NCBI GenBank assembly: GCA_032718475.1
Contig: JAUCBJ010009157.1
Span: 62,001-126,000, forward strand
Reading direction: 5' to 3'
Length of the DNA: 64,000 bases
Origin: Nemertoderma westbladi
Lineage: Eukaryota; Xenacoelomorpha; Nemertodermatida; Nemertodermatidae
Below the pieces are notes generated by a model. The model did no database searches. It worked only from the letters and a program-made list of their open reading frames with translations, and had not been told where the DNA came from. Below, piece after piece: positions 11,922 through 20,520 of the stretch. Every line of letters starts with the position of its first letter. The first letter of the stretch is position 1. Position numbers and translations under genes: made by a program.

Positions 11922-14346
11922 GATAGTTTTGTTGAGCCGTTGATGTAGGAGTCAAGGGAGTGAATGTATAGGTGTTATGTTCAGGTTTTTTATAGAAGTT
12001 AGTCGGCCCCGTTCGATAGTCTGATTTAAATTCTCTTGCTTTCACATTTGGGCCAGGCCACATAGTTCTGTTTGTATAGATATGGAGGGCGTTGGCAGGG
12101 ATAGTTATTTTTGCTTGCTTTATTTGTCCTCTAGTGCCTTTTATCCAAACATTAATCGGTCTGATTCCAGTCTGTTTGTAACAATATTGGGAGAGAGAAA
12201 CACTGCTGGAGTTGGGAGGTAGCCCCGAGACCTGCACTATTTTGATATCAACCTCTTCATGATCGTCCTTGTTTTGTATGTTGTGTGGACTTCTTTGTTC
12301 CTTCAGCAATCGTTGAAGTAACTCATTTTGCTGTGTCAGCTGTGCAGTTAATTTCGTTTCGTAATCCAGTTCGCCATAAGAGTTGGAGAGCTCAATAGGA
12401 ACTTTCATTGTTCTAGACTGCCTGGGAGCGGTAGGTTTCGTTTTCTTTGCCTCTTTCCACGTATTGTTGTCATCAATTACTTCTTGGAATGATACGGGTG
12501 ATGGTACTGAGATATTGTTATCCTCGTTATTGGGATCATCTGAAATGGGGGTTTTGTTTTCAGTGTGTGAGGCCGGAGTGCTGCGGGATTCATTACCACT
12601 ATCACTTGAGTTTTGAGATATCTCATCTACAACCAAGAATGTCGTTGACTCAGAGGATGATGTGCTTTTACTGTCGGAATCAGAGTTTCTTTCTTTGTCC
12701 TTGTACTCGTTTCTAAGTGTCTTTTTGCTGTCCTGAAGTTGTTTATGTGTGCGTCTTTTACTCTTTCTGGTCTTGATCATTTTCTGTTTTGTCTTTGATT
12801 GTGTGTCTTGATTTACAACTCTACAGGAGTGATCTTGGCTTGGAGGTGGTTCTAGGCTGTTGTTATGATTTACTTGTATTGGGCCAGGTGCCAGAGTGTT
12901 GTTGGTTTGATTTTTATTGTTGATGTCTGACAATCTTATGACAATGTCCTCAAGGTTAGTTACTCGATTTACCATTATATCATAGTTTGTTTGGAATGTT
13001 TTCAGCTCCACTTGGATAATTGCCATTTTGTCGATCAGATCTAGGAATCCAGTGGTGTCAATAGAAGTTACATTCACTCTTTTCTTAAATGATGGAGTGA
13101 TAGACCTAGATTCGAGTACTATAGAGAATTCAGCAACATCCATCGCGATCTCGTCCACAGATCTTCTGTTTATTGTAGATATCTTTGCGCCACCTGTTTG
13201 CCCCAATATTGAAACCATTATTTCCTTAAATAGCATATTCTGTAGTTCTTGAAGCCTGCTCAATCCAAGTGTAGTCAGTTGTTTTGCTAGTATATCCTTT
13301 GGATTCTGAAGAAGCTTCAGTGCCTTTAGCAGGTCTGTAAATGTTTTTGCTGTTGTGTCAGAGTCGACCATTAGCATTAATGAGAGATCATCGTCCTGGT
13401 GTTGCGCTACGGCTACATAGTCCGAATCCAGAGCGTGCTGAGGTTGAGAGTATGAGGAGTTTAAGGTAGGTGTGGGATAGTTCATATACATAGTGCTCTC
13501 GAATTCATTTATTATTTTGACTGATTCTAAGCATTTTTTCAGCCACAGTCGTAGCTTCTTACTGTTTGAATACACCGATTGTATTTTTGTCATTCTTGTT
13601 GTGATGGCTAGAGCATATAGGCAAGTAAAGGCACCACAGTCATGGTCATTTTGCTGACCGGGAAAGTGGCGTTTATGGAGGCTATCAACTTCCCATAACT
13701 TGTTGGTGCCGGTAGCGTCAGTTATACTACATATCACGTTCAGAATATCGCAAACCTTATGTGTTATATTTGTTACTTTTACAGGAGCAACACTGCACAG
13801 GGTGTATACTTTCCGTAGTGGAACATTGGCCACATGCAAAAGGAAGTGATGGTTGTCGCAATCGGGAAAAAACAAGAATTCTTTTGAGTCAAGTGTGCAT
13901 TGGGATGTAATGTAATTAATAGCACTAGCTACATCAAAAGTGTCCTGAGGCAACTTTTCGCTGCAGAGAGCAGAATCGATACATGCTATATTAGGGAAAT
14001 TACACTCTAGGATAGAGAGGAAAGAGTCGATGATTATAGTAGAAAGGTGCTGCTTTTTATTAAGGTAGCCCCAGTCATGGTCACCCTGGCACAAAACAGT
14101 TGGGCCCCTCTTTTTCGGCTTACGTGTAGCAGCCAATGTTACAGCCGTCTCTTCAAACCCTTTGTGTTCATCGGGAAAGACATGAGTAGGTCCTGAGACA
14201 AGAGTATCTCCCATAGTGGGTGTAGCACCTGTAGCATCGAAGGCATCGACCAAGATGATTGAGTCATTAGAATCCCCACCTAGTGTCTGAGAAGGGTAAT
14301 ATGCTGTAGTATCAGGAGCATTTGGTGTAGTATTAGAGAGATTCAT
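11707..14346 (-). CDS. LINE ORF1: Ulp1/C48-like domain, RRM-like domain, basic tail
   Basis: Residues are counted from the ATG at 14346; the frame is open back to 14466. An N-terminal region (about 85-250) looks like a Ulp1/SENP cysteine peptidase: WGYLNKKQHL at 92 resembles the substrate-groove motif, HHFLLHV gives His167, and PGQQNDHDCGAF gives Gln231 and Cys237. The position expected for the catalytic Asp reads Cys184, so activity is doubtful. The middle is S/T/K-rich with possible coiled coil. An RRM-like segment (about 700-770) ends in WPGPNVKAREF, the kind of motif found in LINE ORF1 RNA-binding domains. The last 100 residues are N/Q/R-rich. Known LINE ORF1 proteins bind element RNA; a protease fold in ORF1 is unusual. 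Confidence 0.72.
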   Translation of the reverse strand: MNLSNTTPNAPDTTAYYPSQTLGGDSNDSIILVDAFDATGATPTMGDTLVSGPTHVFPDEHKGFEETAVTLAATRKPKKRGPTVLCQGDHDWGYLNKKQHLSTIIIDSFLSILECNFPNIACIDSALCSEKLPQDTFDVASAINYITSQCTLDSKEFLFFPDCDNHHFLLHVANVPLRKVYTLCSVAPVKVTNITHKVCDILNVICSITDATGTNKLWEVDSLHKRHFPGQQNDHDCGAFTCLYALAITTRMTKIQSVYSNSKKLRLWLKKCLESVKIINEFESTMYMNYPTPTLNSSYSQPQHALDSDYVAVAQHQDDDLSLMLMVDSDTTAKTFTDLLKALKLLQNPKDILAKQLTTLGLSRLQELQNMLFKEIMVSILGQTGGAKISTINRRSVDEIAMDVAEFSIVLESRSITPSFKKRVNVTSIDTTGFLDLIDKMAIIQVELKTFQTNYDIMVNRVTNLEDIVIRLSDINNKNQTNNTLAPGPIQVNHNNSLEPPPSQDHSCRVVNQDTQSKTKQKMIKTRKSKRRTHKQLQDSKKTLRNEYKDKERNSDSDSKSTSSSESTTFLVVDEISQNSSDSGNESRSTPASHTENKTPISDDPNNEDNNISVPSPVSFQEVIDDNNTWKEAKKTKPTAPRQSRTMKVPIELSNSYGELDYETKLTAQLTQQNELLQRLLKEQRSPHNIQNKDDHEEVDIKIVQVSGLPPNSSSVSLSQYCYKQTGIRPINVWIKGTRGQIKQAKITIPANALHIYTNRTMWPGPNVKAREFKSDYRTGPTNFYKKPEHNTYTFTPLTPTSTAQQNYRDRPREYRPTGRTINSNNHYNQNQANRWETRQNHWDRNQDNTNLERHQGYSHRGASPNQWHHPRSYASNYF

Positions 14347-15653
14347 ATTTGTGTAGGTTGTAAGAGTTGGGTCATCCAATGGCGGGGGCAGTTTGATTGT
14401 TTTGTGTTGGATTTTTGGGCAGGGGCAGGGGCGGGGGCGGGGGCAGGGGCGCGGGGTAGGTTGTAGTCAGTTTCAGAAGTGACATTTATTGTAGGATGGC
14501 TGCTACTAATTTTAGTAGTGGATGGATCATTTGTTTTGGTGGCATTTTTGGGAGCATATTTAGCTGTGGATGAATACGCTAGCCCACTATATTTTGTAAT
14601 TATAAGGGGTTTACAATCCCAATTATGCTCTAAACTCAGTACTGGTACAAACCCCTTTAGTCCCGTTCCAGTGTCGCCAATTGAGTTTGCATCTCTTTCT
14701 GGTCGTACTCTGAGATCCAGTGGGGTCATTCTTGCCTCGTGCTCATCATCATCGACGCCTCCCCGGGGCGGATCCTGGGCTGTATGGATACCGGGGCCTA
14801 CACGCCCCGGGGTTGCGATGTGTCCGGCAGACGTCGTAACAGGATGCGTGCCGGACCCCGCGATCACCGGCGACCGAGCAGGAGGAACGCCAAACCCGGC
14901 ATCCGGATCAGCTGTCGTCTCGACAAGTAGACCGCTTAACTCCGCTTCAGGGTTTCCCATCTTCTTGGCAGGTAGAGCGCCAAACTCCGCCTCTGGATTA
15001 GCCGTGGTCTCGGTAGGTAGAACGCCAAGCTCCGCCTCCGGATTAGCTGTCGTCTTGGTAGGTAGAACGCTGTATTCCGCCTCCGGATTAGCCATGGTCT
15101 CGGTAGGTAGAACGCCGAACTCCGTCTCCGTATTAACCGCAGTCTCGGTAGGTAGAACGTCGAACTCCGCCTCCGGATTTCCTGTCGTCTCGGCAGGTGG
15201 AATGCCGAACCCCGCCTCCGGATTAGCCGTGGTCTCGGTAGGCAGAACGTCAAACTCCGCCTCCGGATTTCCCGTCGTCTCGGCAGGTGGAATGCCGAAC
15301 CCCGCCTCCGGATTAGCCGTGGTCTCTGTAGGTAGAACGCCGAACTCCGCCTCCGAATTAGCCGTTGTCTCGGCAGGTGGAACGCCGAACTCCGCCACCG
15401 GATTATCCCTCGTCTCGGCAGGTAGAACGCCGAACTCGGCCTCCTGGTTCACCGTCTTCCTGACCAGGTCTCGGGTAGTAGCCGTTCGCTCTGGAAGATC
15501 CAGGATGGACGGTGCTCCGTTGTCATTCAGGTGACAGCTCCCCTTTTTTTGGCGAGGTTGAGGGTTAGTTCGAGAAGGTTGAGGTAGACGACTGCTGCGC
15601 AACTTCACTGGGGTGCGCAGTTTCACTGGGGTGCGCTGCACAATGGATGGCAT
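14343..15653 (-). CDS. Upstream LINE ORF with thirteen 15-residue repeats
   Basis: It starts at an ATG (15653) after a proline/arginine-rich leader with a duplicated TPVKLR. About thirteen repeats of a 15-residue unit follow (consensus like ETTANPEAEFGVLPT), then an unrepeated region, an AP dipeptide run and a stop. It ends 40 nt after a GGGGC-rich tract (14419-14455) and overlaps ORF1, which lies in the -1 frame and is also open across that tract. The simplest reading is one long ORF1 split by a 1-nt length change in the GC-rich repeat; a separate ORF0 is the alternative. No function is recognised. Confidence 0.6.
   Translation of the reverse strand: MPSIVQRTPVKLRTPVKLRSSRLPQPSRTNPQPRQKKGSCHLNDNGAPSILDLPERTATTRDLVRKTVNQEAEFGVLPAETRDNPVAEFGVPPAETTANSEAEFGVLPTETTANPEAGFGIPPAETTGNPEAEFDVLPTETTANPEAGFGIPPAETTGNPEAEFDVLPTETAVNTETEFGVLPTETMANPEAEYSVLPTKTTANPEAELGVLPTETTANPEAEFGALPAKKMGNPEAELSGLLVETTADPDAGFGVPPARSPVIAGSGTHPVTTSAGHIATPGRVGPGIHTAQDPPRGGVDDDEHEARMTPLDLRVRPERDANSIGDTGTGLKGFVPVLSLEHNWDCKPLIITKYSGLAYSSTAKYAPKNATKTNDPSTTKISSSHPTINVTSETDYNLPRAPAPAPAPAPAQKSNTKQSNCPRHWMTQLLQPTQI
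14935..15450 (-). repeat. 45-bp coding minisatellite inside LINE ORF
   Basis: Roughly thirteen 45-bp repeats, each 15 codons, with two alternating subtypes (one ending FGVLP/FDVLP, one FGIPP). All variants keep the reading frame, which argues for selection on the protein before or during amplification. Confidence 0.88.
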
Positions 15654-15846
15654 TGTCGAGGTTGCAGGTTGCTGGGTTGGAACAATATACAGCCCGGTCT
15701 CCAGTGAGTTTTAATTCTCTACCAGAGGCCTTCGTGTACAGCAGTCAGTTATTTATATAGTTAACTAGTCAATGAGTACCGGTACTATTGCAGTATTGCA
15801 GTATAATTAAATCTCGCTGTATGCTGAATACTGCAATATGAATATA

Positions 15847-15944
15847 TCGGGGCGAGCCACGAAGTTGGCGGAGCCTTAGCGAATTGACACTGTTAGGGGG
15901 TGGGTCAATTTATGCAAATAGTTGTCGTCGTCGTCGTCGTCGTT

Positions 15945-15998
<54 letters not shown>

Positions 15999-16853
15999 GT
16001 CGTCGTCGTTACGATTTTGACATGCTAATAACTTTGTCGGATTTAAAGCTGCCAAGTTGAAAATTTGTAGGTATCAATATGAGCAAAAGTTGAGATTTTT
16101 GAGAGACTTTCAGACACCATCAGTGCAATGGTCTCCCGCTAGAGGGCCACATGTCAAACATTAAATGCCCTCCCATTTCTTTGCTTTTAATCCGTTTAAG
16201 CTGAAACTTGGCAGATATGTATTAGACCATTAGCTGTGACTTTCAAAGGAGGCGAATCCATCTGCAGTTCTCCAGTCTGCCGCTAGAGGGCCAAATGTCT
16301 GAAAGTGAAATCGTTGTCGTCGTTACGATATTGACATGCTTATAACTTTGTCGAATTTAAAGCTGCCAAGTTGAAAATTTGTTTTGTTGAAAATCAGTTC
16401 AACAGTCACCCGCTATAGGACTACTTTATGCCTGAAAGTGAATAGATTCTCCCGTCTCATTGATTTTAATCAGTTTAAGCTGAATCTTGCCATATATTCT
16501 GGACCACATGCTGCGTCTTTGTGGGGGGGGGGGGGGGGGAGATTTAATCGGTCTGCCGCTATACGACGAAATTTCTGAAAGTGAGATCCGTCTCTCATTT
16601 CGTTATCCGTTATTCAAGATGAAACTTGGCCGATGTACGTATGTACTATTCATCCATAGGCTGTGTCTTTGTGGGGCTGGAGACCCTAATCCATCTTCAG
16701 TTCTCACTATACCGCTAGAGTCAGAAATGTCTGAATAGAAATGAAAGAGGTAAAAAGTGATTAGGCGAAATCTGCTTAAAATTTGCTAATACAGTAATAC
16801 TTTCGAATTAGTACTTAAATTAAATTTAAGTCACGTGCTGCGCGAAGGCCCCA
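15847..16853 (+). mobile_element. Dispersed GTGGGGC-ended element, copy A
   Basis: The left end GGGGCGAGCCACGAAG (15849) and right end GTGCTGCGCGAAGGCCCCAC (16834-16853) bound a ~1-kb element that matches copy B at 28609-29920 in reverse orientation. Inside are a (GTC)n tract and about five ~135-150-bp degenerate repeats, each with a TTTAAGCTGAAACTTGGC-like segment and a CCGCTAGAGGGC-like motif (near 16138, 16274, 16407, 16554, 16711). There is no transposase, so it is non-autonomous. The ends are imperfect inverted repeats sharing GTGGGGC. Confidence 0.7.
15922..16011 (+). repeat. (GTC)n trinucleotide microsatellite
   Basis: About 90 bp of GTC repeats with a few GTT interruptions, inside element copy A. 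Copy B has a short relic of the same tract near 29834, and copy C has GTCGTCGTC near 33728, so the tract belongs to the element. Confidence 0.95.
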
Positions 16854-16918
16854 CTTCGTGTATGTTTTATGTTGCTGCCCCATAGTGTCGTGATCTTGTT
16901 CTTGTATGATTATCAGAA

Positions 16919-17075
16919 GGGGGGGGGGGGGGGGGGTGGGGGACTGTTGACGCAATCAAAATTAATCCCTCTTCAGGGGAAAAACTGTTGATTTTCCCAA
17001 AATTAAACTATAGCATATTCTATTGTCGTTAGTTTATTGTTTTGGTTAGAATAATGTACAGCTGAACCTGCTTCT
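16919..17075 (+). repeat. Poly-G linked dispersed repeat (TTTATTGTTTTGGTTAG family)
   Basis: A G run (16919-16936) is followed by GCAATCAAAATTAATCCCTC, a GGGGAAAA segment and GTTTATTGTTTTGGTTAGAAT. Related text occurs near 31340-31470, 32490-32560, 38590-38720 and 46067-46215. Confidence 0.7.
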
Positions 17076-17087
17076 TCTTCTGAAATT

Positions 17088-17180
17088 TCTTTATCCTTTA
17101 GTTGGATTTGAACCTGCGCCGCAAAATACTATTGTGTAAGCTGTTCAAGCGATGTAACCACTCGGACGCTGCAAAGCTCT
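17088..17180 (-). mobile_element. tRNA-derived SINE head (truncated)
   Basis: On the minus strand it reads GTCCGAGTGGTTA (A-box-like) then GGTTCAAATCC (B box) about 50 bp later, the internal promoter layout of a Ser/Leu-type tRNA. The body seen in the copy at 30530-30785 is missing. No acceptor stem pairs well, so it is not a functional tRNA gene. Confidence 0.55.
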
Positions 17181-17240
17181 TTTTTCTTTTATTTGAAATT
17201 TCAACATTGGGAAGAGATAGTAATACGATTACAGTCTGAT

Positions 17241-17505
17241 CTTCTATGATTAGAGTTTGACATTGTATGATAACGGAATGATCTTGTGATTAGAGTTTGA
17301 CATTATATGATAACACAATGATCTTGTGATTAGAGTTTGACATTATATGATAACACAATGATCTTGTGATTAGATTTTGACATTATATGATAACGGAATG
17401 ATCTTGTGATTAGAGGTTGACATTGTATGATAACACAATGATCTTGTGATAAGAGTTTGACATTGTATGATAACACAATGATCTTGTGATTAGATGTAGT
17501 GTATT
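17241..17505 (+). repeat. 40-bp minisatellite, ~6.5 copies
   Basis: The unit GATTAGAGTTTGACATTATA plus TGATAACACAATGATCTTGT repeats head to tail with few substitutions (GGA/CAC alternation). There are no spacers, so it is a minisatellite and not a spaced repeat array. Confidence 0.93.
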
Positions 17506-18230
17506 AGTGTACTTCAATACACTAGATTAGTGTATTGAAGGATGCAGATTAAAGTTTACTACTGCAGCGGCATATTATTATGACTTATAATACTTAAGTA
17601 GAAAACATTTAAAATCTTTACAACTTTTCAAATCATTTACTGTACAGTATTTATTTACTGTGTACAACTGTCAGGAAATACCTGAAAATGTGTATCTAAC
17701 CTAGGGAGTTGTGGTAAAGAAGTATATCCCCTGTTCAACCAGTGGTAGTTAATTAACCTGTTAATCCCGGGGGAGGACAATATCTACGCCTCAGAAAACC
17801 TGAAAATGTGAATTTATAGTATCCTATAAGTGAATTAAAAATTTTGTGTTCTAACTGAAAAGTGCTGGTTACTTGTTTTTTTCATTTATTGCCGACGTAG
17901 ATGACTAAAACAGCCATTACAGAAATTAGTTCAATTTTAATTATTTTCAAATTGATTTTGCGCCCCAGAATTCCTGTATTGAAAAACAATTAGCCGAATT
18001 CGAATTCGGCTTGTTGAATTCGGACTAGTGAAATCTACGTTTCGAAACCTATCGTGGAATTTATATATCTCTACAAGTGCACCGATAGTTGCTGAAGCGG
18101 CCTCTCCAGCTGTATATGTATATTTTGTTGCATTTCTACACAATGGTGCTGTATAACCATTGTCCTGTTGGTAATATTTTATTATTTATATTAATCCTAA
18201 TATTACGCTCTAGTATACTTGACTTTTCAC
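17506..18230. other. Intergenic, no gene seen
   Basis: AT-rich sequence without a supported gene. It holds a 20-bp perfect palindrome (17993-18012, AGCCGAATTCGAATTCGGCT). Confidence 0.6.
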
Positions 18231-18720
18231 TCCCGATTTTAATAGAATTGGCAGAATTTTGATAGAATTGCTGCGGATTCTTTGATCTAGGTATTGCGCT
18301 CGATCAGATGCTTTTGGCTTGATGTGTTGGTTGCCAAGTTTTACTAGTAGGCTATAAGGAAAGGCAATGTTTACTCACACATAAGCTGTTGGTTTCTAAT
18401 GTATTACCCCCATAAGCTGTTGGTTTCTAATGTATTACCCCATAAGCTGATTGCTCTCCCAGTGCTTCCTAAGGGTATATCTACAATAAGGTTACTCACT
18501 CTGCTATGTTAGGGGGTGGTGGATCAGGAGAATGAATTTTAGTTACACAAAGCAGTGTGTTGTGTCCTATTGCAGTCGATACTCACTGTGGATTGCAAAA
18601 TGTTTTATAGTTGACCTACACTATAATACAGTAGTTGCATGTATTTAAGGAGCCCGCTCTGGCCTACCCTACCGCCTAAGGAGTACCTATATTACATATT
18701 CACATAGAATTCACTGGGAA
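18230..18720. repeat. Diverged relative of the 1-7.8 kb repeat unit
   Basis: It contains a short tandem duplication of CATAAGCTGTTGGTTTCTAATG, then CATAAGCTGATTGCTCTCCCA and GCAAAATGTTTTAT. These match segments near 4880-4930 and 870-890 of the first array, so the family is dispersed as well as tandem. Confidence 0.6.
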
Positions 18721-18935
18721 GAGATATTCCGCTTGACGACGGGGTAATACCTATAGAAGGAAACTAAATTTGTTATTTGGCTCTATTCGTTGTTATTTAT
18801 CTGGTTGTGCATCATGGGCATTTTTTATAAATATTCGGTAATTGCATCTTATATCTTGTAAACGTTCTTGATAATGAAATTATTTGCTTCATATTATATT
18901 TTTGTTAGTGGTAGCTAAGTTGCATTTTTTATTAT

Positions 18936-19000
18936 GTGGGGCGAGCCACAAAGTCAGCTAGCCTCACGCCTTGCAGTTTAGACAATTTTAGTTTACTTAC
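18936..19000 (+). mobile_element. Solo left end of the GTGGGGC element family
   Basis: GTGGGGCGAGCCACAAAGTC matches the left ends at 15849, 33640 and 43855 (reverse). No matching right end is seen before the gene at 19416. The rest of 18720-19400 shows no gene. Confidence 0.55.
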
Positions 19001-19415
19001 TGCTGACTGACATAGTTCTTTGTAATAGTCTTGGCTAGGATTTTTCCCCCGGGCTCCTTCCAGCCAGCTTGCTGGCTTTCTAGTTATCTAGTAATCTTGG
19101 TAGGTGACAATAACTGCTGTTAAATGGCTGATGGCTTATAGGTTGGTGACGTATTGGGTCCTGGGGTGGTGGAGTGCATAGGGATAACATAACAATCAAA
19201 TTCCAGGATAGCTATTTATTTCATAATCTCTGCAATTAATTTGCAATTTAGATGTTTTATTGACATCACATCACATTACTGAACAAATCTTCTAAGTTCA
19301 ATATTGAAATTAAAATCGAGCCTAGGAAAACAGTTCTCCAGGTTTACATCATAAACCATAATCTCTAAAGTAGGCGATTTAAAGAATTTCAATTTAGAAA
19401 ATAATACAAAACCAT

Positions 19416-20360
19416 ATGATGATAAAAATGTTTCGTTTTGTTATATCTTTATTATTGATATTGGCGCTATTAGATGGTGTCTTCGGTATCTGGAAGCAAG
19501 TCACAAACCGAGAACAGTTGTGGAGATATAATCTAGGAGGCACAGAAGCAGATGGCACTGGCATGGTACTTGGAAGTAAATACATAGTAATGACTTCGGC
19601 TGATGGGAGGCTGATAAAAACAGATGGAAAAATAAGTATCTACATGTCCTCTACCCCCTACATCGAACCATTGAATTTTTTTGAGATTATTTTTTTGGGG
19701 GATGGCACTGTTGCATTGAAAACTTGGAATAACTATTACATATCGAGACAGGCCGATGGGCAGATACGAGCTGATAACGAGGATATAGGTAATTGGGAAA
19801 AAATGATCATTTATATTAATGATGAAGAAGATCGTATCGCGATAAAGAGTTGGGGCTTCGGAAAATATTTTAGCGGGTTGTTTAATAACATGTATGTGCT
19901 CGGTTTTGGTGAAACCATTGGTATTGAGGAGCAATTTGGAGGGTGGAAGAAAGGTGATTGGTCTCCAATTGACCACTGGCAGTTAATTTTTTCGTATGAT
20001 AACACGGGTACTTCTGCTGTAGCTTCTATGCAGGTTGCCTATAAAAGAGGTATGAGTAAGACTGAAACTGAAAGCTACATGGAGAATACATCAACATCAT
20101 TGGAAGCTGGTGCAAACTTTGGTAGCTTTTTCTCTGCCAGTGTTAGCAGCACCACTGGCTACAGTTGGGGGACTACAACATCTGAGACATATAAAGAAGA
20201 AACTACATTCACTGTATCGACTACAGTGCCCCCATATACCTACATGGAGATATACCAAGCGTTTGGGAAATATGGCCCTTTCAGAGTAAAGGTAAACCAC
20301 TTCAAAGGTGTAGAAGTCGATACTGCTGGTTATGAATGGTCGAGAATAATGGAGTTCTGA
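19416..20360 (+). CDS. Secreted beta-trefoil + aerolysin-type pore-forming-like protein
   Basis: An intact 314-codon ORF; three ATGs (codons 1, 2, 5) precede one hydrophobic signal peptide (about 6-24, ending DGVFG). Residues 45-195 have the rhythm of a fascin/lectin-like beta-trefoil (DGTVALKTWNNYYISRQ near 96; DRIAIKSWGFGKYFSG near 139; closing HWQLIF). Residues 205-275 are a Ser/Thr-rich, alternating polar/hydrophobic strand pair typical of the aerolysin/ETX-MTX2 membrane hairpin, followed by VPPYTYMEIY. Such proteins bind a surface ligand, oligomerise and insert a beta-barrel; they act as toxins or in animal innate defence. There is no intron, which is unusual for a metazoan gene. Family assignment is by pattern; no search was possible. 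Confidence 0.72.
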   Translation: MMIKMFRFVISLLLILALLDGVFGIWKQVTNREQLWRYNLGGTEADGTGMVLGSKYIVMTSADGRLIKTDGKISIYMSSTPYIEPLNFFEIIFLGDGTVALKTWNNYYISRQADGQIRADNEDIGNWEKMIIYINDEEDRIAIKSWGFGKYFSGLFNNMYVLGFGETIGIEEQFGGWKKGDWSPIDHWQLIFSYDNTGTSAVASMQVAYKRGMSKTETESYMENTSTSLEAGANFGSFFSASVSSTTGYSWGTTTSETYKEETTFTVSTTVPPYTYMEIYQAFGKYGPFRVKVNHFKGVEVDTAGYEWSRIMEF

Positions 20361-20457
20361 TCTATTTACAACATTACTTATAAAGAACCACTAATGATTA
20401 TTATATAAGAACAATTGGTTTTTGGTTTTTCTGGTAACTTATAAATTAGAATGTAAC

Positions 20458-20520
20458 AATAAATAATATATATTTTATTTTACAATTAAATTATTACTTG
20501 ATGTGAATAAAAAAAAATGC
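20458..20520 (+). promoter_or_regulatory. Polyadenylation signals for the pore-forming-like gene
   Basis: AATAAA occurs at 20458-20463 and again at 20506-20511, about 95 and 145 nt after the stop. The second runs into a ten-A stretch, which could be chance or the trace of a retroposed cDNA. Confidence 0.6.

Larger units (their letters stand above)
7888..15840 (-). mobile_element. Near full-length LINE with Ulp1-like ORF1
   Basis: A ~7.9-kb minus-strand non-LTR retrotransposon. Its 3' end carries a hairpin (GCTGGGGGCGTTAGCCCAGC on the minus strand, 7908-7930) followed by an (AAATA)n-type tail at about 7888-7905, a typical LINE terminus. Upstream of a ~570-bp 3' UTR lie ORF2, ORF1 and an upstream repeat-bearing ORF. 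The 5' limit is uncertain because another element starts near 15847. The open frames are long and mostly intact, so the insertion is fairly recent. The clade is not assigned; ORF2 has no RNase H that I can see. Confidence 0.85.

Noticed and set aside
17088-17180. tRNA gene
   Set aside because: A and B boxes are present but the acceptor and anticodon stems do not fold convincingly; it matches a SINE head.
17241-17505. Possible CRISPR-like array
   Set aside because: The 40-bp units are contiguous with no unique spacers, and the genome is eukaryotic.
17993-18012. Vector contamination
   Set aside because: Only a linker-like palindrome; no further vector sequence flanks it, so it is recorded as an oddity.
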